A stretch of 64,000 bases of DNA. Source: Geminocystis herdmanii PCC 6308. GTDB lineage: Bacteria > Cyanobacteriota > Cyanobacteriia > Cyanobacteriales > Cyanobacteriaceae. Positions 29,701-38,500 of the stretch are shown in pieces. Both the position numbers and the translations under genes were made by a program. The notes under the pieces are model-generated. The model was given only the letters and a program-made list of their open reading frames with translations, was not told the origin of the DNA and ran no database searches. How positions within the stretch are numbered: the stretch's first letter is position 1; each line of letters opens with the position of its first letter. The stretch is taken from contig NZ_CM001775.1 in NCBI RefSeq assembly GCF_000332235.1, positions 3,438,804 to 3,502,803 of the forward strand. Direction: 5' to 3'.

Positions 29701-29898
29701 ACCTAACTTACTTCAATGATTTTTTGATACCTTAATAGTAAATGATAAATCTCTAATAGTAAATTATTAATTAGGGGTTGCACAAAAAGTCTTTTGATGA
29801 GGAGTTGATTGTAATAGTTTCCTAACCCATGCAACAAATTTTAAGGATATAGTCTATAATGAATTTAATTAAAATTAACTTCTGAGAGTTAACAAATT

Positions 29899-30480
29899 AT
29901 GAAAAAGGATAATATTTTCGGTGGTTTAGTTCTCACAGTATCGGCTTTAGCCTTGGGTTCTATTTTTTCTCCTCCTGTGTTAAGTCAACAGAGAAAATTT
30001 TTTTGCGGAACTGATAAAGGAGTCCCGGCAACTATGGTCAGTACGGGAAATAATCAAAATGTTGCAATTATCAGATGGGTATCGGGGGCTTTTAACGATG
30101 CTGGTTATGATAATAAAACTCGTTGTGAAATGATTTCTAATCGGTTTCAATCTTTTAGCGATAAGGGAAGTTTAAAAGTAATAACCACAGGAAGACATCC
30201 CAGCAATGGTTTACCCATTATATGTGCTTTAAAAGATAAAACAGTACCCTGTAACGGAGATTCTCAGTTATTTACTTTGAAAAAAGGTCAAGATGCGAGT
30301 AAAACATTGCGTCAATTGTTTGATGTTCGCAGTGGTGCGACAAACCAAGCCTTAAATGAAACTCTTGGCCGTGTTTATATAGATTTTGAAGATTACTTAA
30401 AAGAGAAAGATGCTACGTTGGATAATGAAATAAAAACAGAAACACAAGAAAGCAATGTAGAACGACAATCATTGTTTTAA
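29899..30480 (+). CDS. COP23-domain secreted protein
   Basis: A 193-residue protein with a signal peptide (about 1-29, ending VLSQQ) and a COP23-type domain: FFCGTDKGVPATM, IIRWVSGAF, RCEMISNRFQSF, GLPIICAL and PCNGDSQLFTLKKGQDA. Family members are named for a circadian-oscillating membrane protein in Cyanothece. The family has several conserved cysteines, seen here, and no known catalytic activity. In cyanobacterial genomes it is often found beside vWA and trypsin-like proteins, as here. Confidence 0.78.
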   Translation: MKKDNIFGGLVLTVSALALGSIFSPPVLSQQRKFFCGTDKGVPATMVSTGNNQNVAIIRWVSGAFNDAGYDNKTRCEMISNRFQSFSDKGSLKVITTGRHPSNGLPIICALKDKTVPCNGDSQLFTLKKGQDASKTLRQLFDVRSGATNQALNETLGRVYIDFEDYLKEKDATLDNEIKTETQESNVERQSLF

Positions 30481-30837
30481 GTAAAGATATATTGTAATCT
30501 TAATTAAACTCAGCAAGGTCGTATTTTTGATGTGGTGTTGAATTAGTAAAATGCGATCGCATCTTATTAATTCAAATATTTTTTCATCATCATCATAGTT
30601 TATCAATAGGGCTTGGGTAGCTTTGTCGATCGAACTTAGGGTAAATAGATAGTGCGATCGCATTGGCAAACTACTACGTTTCATCTCCGTTAAATCACGA
30701 AATATTGGCACTCGATCGATAACAGCTTTAGCAATTACATTGGCATAATCTTCATTATTAATCTCTAAATAAGAATCATTGTGACTCTGTTTGATGTCGG
30801 AGTGATAAAGAATAACAGGAATACGAGTATCCTTAAA
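30469..30837 (-). pseudogene. Gene fragment, possibly DndB/DGQHR-like
   Basis: A minus-strand open frame of 139 codons runs 30469-30888, but its first part is antisense to the tnsA remnant, so only about 30469-30837 looks like an independent protein fragment. The text VIAKAVIDRVPIFRDLTEMK followed by LPMRSHYLFTLSSID resembles the conserved core of DndB/DGQHR proteins as I remember it. DndB represses DNA phosphorothioation genes. Both ends look truncated. Assignment is uncertain. Confidence 0.35.
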
Positions 30838-32914
30838 CAAGGCTCTGACTATCAACCTTGGTTGTTGATTCAAGATGTAGCATCTCAAGGTTTAGCAACT
30901 CGTATAAAAGGCATAAAAAGTAAAAGAGCTTTTAACTGTTAACTAATAGTTTATTATAGTTGTTTATACCTACTCACGGGATAAAGGTTGACATTTTTTT
31001 AAAATATGTTAGCTTTTAATGAAGTCGATAACCAAGACTGTTAAAACTATTTAATTTAAAGATTAAATTAAATAAAAATTAGTTATTATTCAAGATTAAT
31101 CAATTAATTAGAATAATAAAAGTAGGGTGGGTTACACCCGAATCAACGCTTGTGGACAGTATCAAGCCGACTTGACTGGTAGAAGCAAGAAGTAAACGTC
31201 ATAGGTAACTATGAGTAAGTTTTATATAACAGTTCAACATTTTATGAGTAACTTTGAGCTATCCTACTTTTATCTGTTGGAATGGTCGCCTGTTATTTAT
31301 GACATAAGAAAGCAATATCCCCTATTACCTTTAGAGGAAATCATTGCCATTGCTGAATTAGCAGGAATTAATCACCCAATAGACCCCCAAACAAAAGAGC
31401 CGATCGTGATGACTACTGATTTTTTGCTCACGGTAGGTCAAAAAATAGACACCATAGAACAAGCTCGAACTCTCAGGCAAAGTAAGGATATTCAATCCCA
31501 TAGAACCATTGAAAAGTTAGAAATTGAGCGTTTATATTGGCAAGAAAGAAATATTGATTGGGGAATTGTCACAGAACAAGAAATTCCCGAAAATCTTGTT
31601 AAAAATCTATCTTGGCTTCATCCTTATCACGATTTGGAAAATCTATATCCTTTATCTGAAGCATTTGGACCTGGTTCTGTTTATCAGATAGATGCCACGA
31701 TCGGCGACATTTATTTGGTTAGTTCTTTGGATCGAAATAAAATTATTGGTCGTCCTGTAATCTATATTGTAATAGATGTTTTCACTCGCATGATAGTCGG
31801 GTTTAGCGTCAGTTTAGAAGGACCTAGTTGGCTCGGCGCGATGTTAGCCCTTGAGAATGTAACTACGAATAAAGTCGAGTTTTGCCGTCAGTATGGAATT
31901 GAGATTACTCCTGAAGACTGGCCTTATCATCATTTGCCTGAATCTATTTTAGCCGATCGAGGTGAATTTGAAGGTTACAATGCTGATAATTTAGTGAATG
32001 CTCTCAATATTCGTGTTTCTAATACACCGCCTTATCGAGCAGATTGGAAAGGAATTGTCGAAAGAAATTTTGGCTTAACTAATGAAAAGATGATTCATTG
32101 GCTACCCGGAGCGGTTAGAAAACAACGAGAAAGAGGGGATAAGGATTATCGACTAGATGCAGTTTTGGACTTACATCAATTTCGACGACTAATGATTCAT
32201 CAAATCCTTGATCATAATCATAATCACTATTTGAAGGATTACTCAATGGATGAATTTATGATTCAGGATTATCTGCAACCTTATCCCATCGATTTATGGA
32301 ATTGGGGAATACAAAATCGAGTAGGTCATTTGCGAACTCAATCAGAAGATGTTATTCGTCTGAATTTATTACCATCAGCACAAGCATCTGTAACGGCTCA
32401 AGGAATTTATTACAACGGTTGTTGCTATACTTGTGAATTAGCCTTAAGAGAGCAATGGTTTGTCAAAGCCAGAAATGAGAGACGATGGAAAGTCAAAATA
32501 GCTTATGATCCTCGTTTCGTGGATCATATTTATTTACGTTTGCGTGATAGCCCAGTCTTAATCACCTGTAATTTAGTTGAAGCCGATCTCAGATTTAAGG
32601 GTAAAGATTGGTATGAAGTTGTTGAATATTTTGAATTACAAAAACAATATCAAGAATCTTCTAAAACTAGAAAACAGCAAACTCAAGCTAATTTTCACGC
32701 CCAAGTTGAACAAATTGTTTCAGAAGCACACAAACAAACATCTCAAGCGAAAATTCCTCAAAGTAATCGTTCCCGTGTTCAAGGGATTCTTCAAAACCGT
32801 TGCACCGAAAAAGAATATGAACGATCTAAAAATTTAGGCGTTGAAGAAAACACTATCCAAGAACTAGCAGAGATAATTCGTAAACGTTCAGGGGGGGGAA
32901 ATATGGTAGTTTAG
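30838..32914 (+). pseudogene. Decayed tnsA-tnsB of a Tn7-like transposon, deletion-fused and interrupted
   Basis: TnsA (end-cleaving endonuclease) text starts near 30838 (GSDYQPWLLIQDVASQGLATR), is cut by a 304-bp insert at 30928-31231, and resumes exactly in frame (VQHFMSNFELSYFYLLEW, then VMTTDFL, IDWGIVTEQEIP). Without the TnsA C-terminal domain or the TnsB N-terminal domains, the frame then passes directly into the TnsB DDE core (GPGSVYQIDAT, ILADRGE, GIVERNF). In the intact frame from 31211 the DDE residues are D161, D249 and E284 of 567 residues. A natural TnsA-TnsB fusion should be near 900 residues, so several hundred residues have been deleted in frame. The TnsA start is also missing. 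The gene is unlikely to be active. Confidence 0.8.
30928..31231 (+). mobile_element. Non-autonomous IS200/IS605-like element, copy B, inside tnsA
   Basis: A 304-bp element inserted after AAAGA in tnsA. Precise removal joins K-R to V-Q-H-F and restores the reading frame, which fixes its borders. There is no target duplication or terminal inverted repeat, and hairpins lie near each end. The inverted copy near glmS also follows AAAGA, so AAAGA is the likely insertion target, as expected for IS200/IS605 elements. Confidence 0.7.
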
Positions 32915-32971
32915 AGACATGGAACAAGAGCAACTACTGAAAACGAATTTTACACCATCGAAGAATGGGAT

Positions 32972-33322
32972 TTGACTCCTTCTGGGGTGAAAAATTTTGT
33001 AGTGCATCAAAACCAGAGAATTGAACAACTAGAAAAAGAACTGGAAGAATTACAAAAAAGACAAGAAAATCTGGAAGAGAAAGTTAATAGTAATTCAAAC
33101 AATTCAAACATTTCACCATCAACGGAAATTGTCAAACCAGAAAAGAAACAAAAACCCAAAAAAACAAAAAGAAAAAGAGGTGGACAAAAAGGTCATGTTG
33201 GAAATCACAGAGAATTATATCCCGAATCAGAATGCCAAAGGGTGGAAGACCACTTACCACCAACCTGTAAATGTTGTAGAGAGAAACTATCGGGAACAGA
33301 CGACCATCCTTATCGACTTTGA
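32972..33322 (+). pseudogene. IS66-family transposase remnant
   Basis: The N-terminal part of an IS66-like transposase: an N-terminal leucine-zipper helix (RIEQLEKELEELQKRQENL), a basic linker, then KRGGQKGHVGN and the zinc-finger CKCCREKLSG ending at DDHPYR. The catalytic DDE portion is missing; the homology stops near 33320. It lies just after tnsB, where tnsC would be expected, and a short frame at 32919 (MEQEQLLKTNF) may be the tnsC start that it disrupted. Confidence 0.7.
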
Positions 33323-33362
33323 ACACTTCCAAAATAACAATGAAAAAAGTACCTTAGAGAAG

Positions 33363-33394
33363 GTTAAATTATACAACTTTATTCCCCTATTACA
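33363..33394 (-). mobile_element. Isolated Tn7-like end of the second family
   Basis: About 32 bp nearly identical to 39835-39867 and in the same orientation: TTATACAACTTTATT, four variable bases, then TATTACA. It carries one TnsB-like site only, so it is a truncated transposon end left from an earlier insertion or deletion. Confidence 0.6.
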
Positions 33395-33402
33395 CGATCG
33401 AG

Positions 33403-33537
33403 CATTTTAGTCAAGAAGGAATATTTGCAAAAAAATGGCAAATTGTCCGTAAGGCTGGTTTAAGAAAAGAGATTGAGATGTTACCATCAATACAACAAAT
33501 TCTTGATGAATACATTGATTCTCTCAATTTTACCTGA
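33403..33537 (+). pseudogene. 3' fragment of an unrecognised gene
   Basis: A 44-codon open tail (HFSQEGIFAKKWQIV ... QQILDEYIDSLNFT, then stop) between two transposon ends. It reads like the true C-terminus of a protein but has no start and no recognised family. Confidence 0.35.
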
Positions 33538-33550
33538 TTAAACCAGCAAT

Positions 33551-33647
33551 GGTTTCCAACTTTATTTAATTTTCTTTTTATCCTGACTAACGGAAAATTA
33601 GTATTTTGAAACTGTTTGGAGTTTCCAACTATATTATTCTTTGACAG
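33551..33647 (-). mobile_element. Tn7-like transposon end, distal (left-end type)
   Basis: The outer 27 bp (33621-33647, ending TTTGACA) are the inverted match of 14574-14600 with one mismatch. A second TnsB-like site, GGTTTCCAACTTTATTT, lies at 33551-33567, about 70 bp inward. Spaced sites are typical of a Tn7 left end. The end cuts directly into a helicase gene remnant, so the sequence outside is a deletion junction or an older element. Confidence 0.8.
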
Positions 33648-34132
33648 TTAATCTTGTTAATAGTCTTGCTCATAAATGGTTACAGTCAACCCACGCTGAT
33701 AAATGTGATACTTCCTGTAATGTATGTTTGCAAGATTATCGTAATTTACCCTACCATCCTGTTTTAGATTGGAAGTTAGCCTTAGATATGGCTCGATTGG
33801 TGAGTGATGCAAATGCTATTATCGATTTACAAACACCTTGGGGTAATCAACTTAACCCTTGGAGTCGTTTGAGACAAGGTAATAACCCACCAATTCCAGC
33901 TACTCTCCAATTATTGGGATATAGTTCACCTGTGCAATTTGGATCTTTAATCGGCTTTAAACATCAAAGACGTGATCGTAAGGATATTTTGATATTAAGG
34001 CATCCTTTATGGAATAATGATCATTCTGAGTGGATTAATGCAAGTTAGATCGCTCTTAGTCAATATTCAGGCTATAACATCATAGCTGGTAATCCTTTTA
34101 TTCTGCTTAGAAGACCTGCCGAATATGTTTAA
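33648..34132 (+). pseudogene. C-terminal remnant of a DUF1998-type DEAD-box helicase
   Basis: Translation gives LVNSLAHKWLQSTHADKCDTS with a Cys cluster (CDTSCNVCL) followed by QDYRN, H, LDWKLALDMARL. This is the zinc-binding C-terminal (DUF1998) pattern of large superfamily 2 helicases such as MrfA. A TAG at 34046-34048 interrupts the frame, which then continues for 27 codons (LSQYSGYNII ... LLRRPAEYV) to the natural stop at 34130-34132. The motor domains are missing, cut off at the transposon end. The adjacent exonuclease gene is a plausible former partner, as in the MrfA-MrfB pair. Confidence 0.6.
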
Positions 34133-34155
34133 TAAAACTTTATTAGTATATTGTA

Positions 34156-34974
34156 ATGAATATTCTAATTTATGATACAGAAATTATTAATTGTATCCTT
34201 TCAAAATCAGAAAAAATAGATCATAATTTATCCTATTGTCTAGGTTGGGATGATTATTCGGGTATGGGAATTTCTGTTGTTGGTACTTGGCGTAATTATG
34301 ATTTACTAAAAATGGGGGAAAATCGTTTAACAATTCCTAAACCACTAGGTAAATTTGAAGCATTTGTTAATGAGAATAATTTACTAAATCAACATCTTGG
34401 GAATAACTTAAATAGCTTCAATTGTTTACAAAAGATAGTCAATCGAGCTGATAAAATTGTCGGTTTTAATTCAACAGCATTTGATGACAAATTATGTCAG
34501 GCTAACGGTATTGATATTAAAACAAATTATGATCTATTGTCAGAAATTCGTATAGCAACAAATCAACCTGCTGAATACGTCTATGGTTTAACTAGAAACG
34601 GTTATGCACTTAAAGACTTATCGAGAGCAAATTTAACTATTAATAAAACATCTACGGGTGAATTAGCTCCTGTTTTATGGCAGAAAGGGAAAAAACAAGA
34701 AGTAATTGATTATTGTTTAAATGATGTAAAAATATTAAAAGAATTATATTTTTTATTTATTAAAGGAGAACTTTACGATCCAACTAATGGAGGTAAATTA
34801 CCTTATAAAAAGGGTTCGTTGATCAGAATAGAAGTTGATGGTTTAGGACAAAAAATCATAGCTTTATATTTAGGAGCAGAAAAAGCAAATCCACGTCACT
34901 ATCACTATTCTAATTATTATTTTTTACCTTTAGAGAAGCTAGAAGTGTGGAAAAAACTAACAAATAATCTTTAG
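34156..34974 (+). CDS. DEDDy-type 3'-5' exonuclease-like protein
   Basis: A 272-residue RNase H-fold nuclease. Exo I is YDTE (Asp7, Glu9), Exo II is VGFNSTAFDD (around 102-111) and Exo III is the YCLND set (Tyr186, Asp190), so all four acidic ligands of a DEDDy enzyme can be placed. It starts 24 bp after the helicase remnant stop on the same strand. Helicase-exonuclease pairs such as MrfA/MrfB excise damaged DNA, but this link is inferred from order only. It converges with the AlkB-like gene, 13 bp apart. Confidence 0.65.
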   Translation: MNILIYDTEIINCILSKSEKIDHNLSYCLGWDDYSGMGISVVGTWRNYDLLKMGENRLTIPKPLGKFEAFVNENNLLNQHLGNNLNSFNCLQKIVNRADKIVGFNSTAFDDKLCQANGIDIKTNYDLLSEIRIATNQPAEYVYGLTRNGYALKDLSRANLTINKTSTGELAPVLWQKGKKQEVIDYCLNDVKILKELYFLFIKGELYDPTNGGKLPYKKGSLIRIEVDGLGQKIIALYLGAEKANPRHYHYSNYYFLPLEKLEVWKKLTNNL

Positions 34975-34987
34975 TCTTCAAATAATA

Positions 34988-35524
34988 TTAGATTTTGTTG
35001 ATGATTATTTTACTAATAGTGTTGCGAAATATATCTTTAAGATGCCAGAAAATGATACACCAACGCTCTTGATTTACAGCTTTGATTCCATGTAACATTT
35101 TACAATTAAATTTAATAACCTCTCCATCTGTTAGATGATAACACTGAGGTTGTAATTTTTCTCCTTTTCCTACCATCTCCGCCATTAAAAAAGTTGCCTC
35201 ACCCAAATTGATGCTAACAGCAGTGGATGAAAAAACTGTATGATCTCGATGTAGGTTAATTTTTACTCCTTGTTGATACAATAATAGTAGTCCAATATCA
35301 AAATTGGGTAAAACTCGATCGCCTAGAGCTTCTAAACGCTCATCTCTAAAACCTTCTGTAATGGTTGGTTGTTTTTTTAAATCACAATAACGACGAATCC
35401 ATAACTCTTTTCTACCCTTAGCATAACGACTAATCGTAGGCTTGAGCAAATATCGATGATTTTGACACCAATTATGTAAATCTTGGAGATTTTGCCCCTG
35501 AATTTTACCAATTTTTTCTAACAT
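34988..35524 (-). CDS. 2-oxoglutarate/Fe(II) dioxygenase, AlkB-like
   Basis: A 178-residue dioxygenase. The iron ligands are His92 and Asp94 in LHRDHTVFSS and His145 in MLHGI, and Arg154 in ERWCIIFW is positioned to bind 2-oxoglutarate. The H-x-D-H-T-V-F and VSINLG pattern recalls AlkB-type nucleic-acid demethylases, although the nucleotide-recognition lid is short. Its start codon lies only 14 bp from that of the divergent reverse transcriptase gene, so each promoter must sit inside the other gene or in shared sequence. Confidence 0.68.
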   Translation of the reverse strand: MLEKIGKIQGQNLQDLHNWCQNHRYLLKPTISRYAKGRKELWIRRYCDLKKQPTITEGFRDERLEALGDRVLPNFDIGLLLLYQQGVKINLHRDHTVFSSTAVSINLGEATFLMAEMVGKGEKLQPQCYHLTDGEVIKFNCKMLHGIKAVNQERWCIIFWHLKDIFRNTISKIIINKI

Positions 35525-35538
35525 AATAATTAATTGTA

Positions 35539-38500
35539 ATGATAACTTTAAGTACTGCTAACCTAAGTTTAGTCAAGGAATTTTTAGAAAATTTAAAAAA
35601 TAAAGAAGCATATCAATTTCCTGATTATTTACAAAATATTTACTCAATAATAATCGATGATTATTGTAAACAGAATCCCAAATTTAAACAAGATTTTAAC
35701 TATAGAGAATGTGTGAACAAAATTTATCAATCCAATGCACCAAATGTAAACAGTGATGACAAAAATCATATCTTAGAACAATTTTATTGTTTTTTCCCCA
35801 CACACTACTTTAAGTTTTTACAGTCTTTAGTGATAACAGAACTAGAGAATATAGAAAATAATAGTACAAATATTTTAACATGGCAATCTGTGACATTCAT
35901 CGATATTGGCTGTGGTGCAGGGGCTGGTAGTTTAGCGTTATTAACATTAATCATCGAATATCAAAAGTTTTTAGTCGAAAAAAATAAACCTATTTCTCCC
36001 ATTAGGATTTATTTAATTGGTTTAGATCCTAGTGAAAATATGCTTTTATTATATAAAGAAATTTTAGACGATTTAAAAAATAAATTTAATGATTATTTAA
36101 TTGATATAAAATATGATATTTTAAAGAGAGCTTTCCCTGAAGGAATTGACGAGTTAATCGATAGATTTAAACCACTAAATAGTCACTCTATTTTTCTCGG
36201 AATATGTAACGTTATTCGCCCTTTATGGGATTGTTTTAACAGGGGAGAGACTCCTGCACAGGAATTAATAGATCAAGCACTTAATGATCAAAAATTTAGT
36301 AATCCTGAGTTTGGTTCAGCAGAAACTAGAGCAATAAAATCGATTTTAGAAAAATGGGAATTAGATCGACTAAGTTTATTAAGTATTGCTACAAAAGATC
36401 GTTACAGATGGAATCTAAAATTAGGCTTAATAACTCAAAAATTCAGAAAAGAAATATCAATTTCTAATGGAAAAGAAATAATTGAGACAACGGTTCATTA
36501 CTATAATCCCATAAGTTCCTTTTTTGAAAAAAATAAAGATTCTTATCCATCTGAATATTACTACGATTATTCTACTTTTACTAATGAATCTTATCAAAAT
36601 AATCAACAATTACATTCTGTATTAAACTTAGAAAATATTGAATTAGCATGGTCACGCTCTCGCCGTTACATTCTCCATGAAACCTTTGCCGATGAAGCAG
36701 AAATCAAATTATTTGACGATGACATTGAAAGAAAATTGGATAGATTACGTCAAAAAATACTAGCTAGACAATGGATGGCTTTGAATGTTGAGCATACTTT
36801 ATTTTATAATTTACCAAAAAATCCAAATAAATCTCGTCCTAAAACATTACCAAGAATAGAAGAACAAATCCTATCAGCTAGTATTATTCAATCTTGTCCA
36901 GTTAATGATTTAGATTTACAAAATAGTTATAGCCATCGTTTAAACGATGATCGAGATGAATTTTTATATTATTACTGGTTAGATCAATGGCTAAAATATA
37001 TCAGAGAAACCCATAAAAATGCTAAAGATAATAGTGTCTTTCGTTCTGATGTTAAAGGATGTTATCAACATATTAAACAAAAAGAATTACTAAACAATAT
37101 TAATAAGTATTTGTCCACTGAAAAAAGAATAACAGAAATTTTAGAAAAAATTATATTCAGAGATTTTAAGAATGAAGTTCATGAAGAAGAACATACTTAT
37201 GGCTGTGGTTTATCGCAAGGACATATTGCTTCAGGTTTTTGGGCTGAAGTTTATTTAGCAAAAATAGATCGAATTTTTAGAGAACCACCACAAGAATTAA
37301 GCTATTTACAACAAGTAAACTTAGCCCGTTATGCTGACGATATGGTAATTACATTTGATGATAATGAAAATAGTTTTGATAAAATCGAGTCCGACTTGAA
37401 AACTCAGTTCAAGGTAATAGGATTAGAATTATCTGATGAAAAAACTCAAAGATTTCCAGAAGATGGACAAGAATATATTAGCGAGACAACTTTAGATAAA
37501 AAATTGGATCAATTAAGCAACAAATTCAGAAGATTATTATTATCTATTTATAATATTAATGATGATTTTATTAAAGAATATAAAAATAATCGTGAACAAT
37601 TTATCTCGGATTACTATAAGCTCATAAAACTGATTGGTATTAATATTTCAAGAGCATGGTTGCAAAGAAATATATCTCAATCTTATAACGAAAGAAAAAC
37701 AGATTTAGACTTCTGGCAATCATTCGCTCAAATGATGTTTAAAATATCACAAAAAATTATCAAATTTACATTAGACAATATACCTAAACGCCTAAATATT
37801 TGGGCAATAAATCACGAATTAAAGTTTACTGAATTTCCGATACAGTCAGATGGCGAACATTGGTTAGAAGAATTTAAACAGAAAAATAAAAACTGGTATT
37901 CAGAACTAATTGATTTCAAAAAAGAATTAATTAATTTGTGGAAAGAAAATTTATCTGAACTAGATAAAGATGATTTATCCTTAAAAGAAGAAAAACAAGC
38001 TCAACGTCGTTTAAAATTTACTGCAGGACGTTTATGTACTTTAGGATTAGATGATATAGCTGATGATTTAGTGAAAATTATTATTGAAAAACCTTGGTTA
38101 GTACCTGTACATTTCTTATGTCGGAGTTTAGCTAATTTAGATCGTGCTTTGGAACTTTTAGAGCAAATTATTGAGAGTAGTCTAAATTCTTACGTTAAAT
38201 CTCATGCTATTCGTGCTTTAGCTGATATTAAATCACCTCTACCAGAAAAAGGTATTGACTTAATATGTGAGTATATTCAATCAAAAGATACATCTATCTG
38301 TGAAAAATTGAAAGCATCGGAAGTGATTTTATTTATTAAACAATTAACTGATATTAAAAATAAATTAAGTCGAGAAAAATTACAACGATTAATTGAGGAA
38401 GAAAAAGATTTATATTTAATCAAAAATTATATTTTAATCTTGGGTCAAGTTTATGGAGAAGAAACTATTACCGATTATTTAAAACAACTGCAAAAGCAAT

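Noticed and set aside
30469-30888. Full 139-residue protein on the minus strand
   Set aside because: Its first 17 codons are the reverse complement of tnsA, so the frame is chimeric; only the remainder is kept as a possible fragment.
30928-31231. Group I or group II intron in tnsA
   Set aside because: The precise in-frame removal would fit an intron, but no domain V, GUGYG start or group I core was seen, and the sequence keeps a TnpB-like tail with end hairpins, which favours an IS200/IS605-like insert.
14574-33652. Five-base target duplication of the Tn7-like element
   Set aside because: CACCT before the proximal end does not match GTTAA after the distal end, nor the bases after the 33394 or 39867 ends; adjacent deletion or stacked insertion is assumed.
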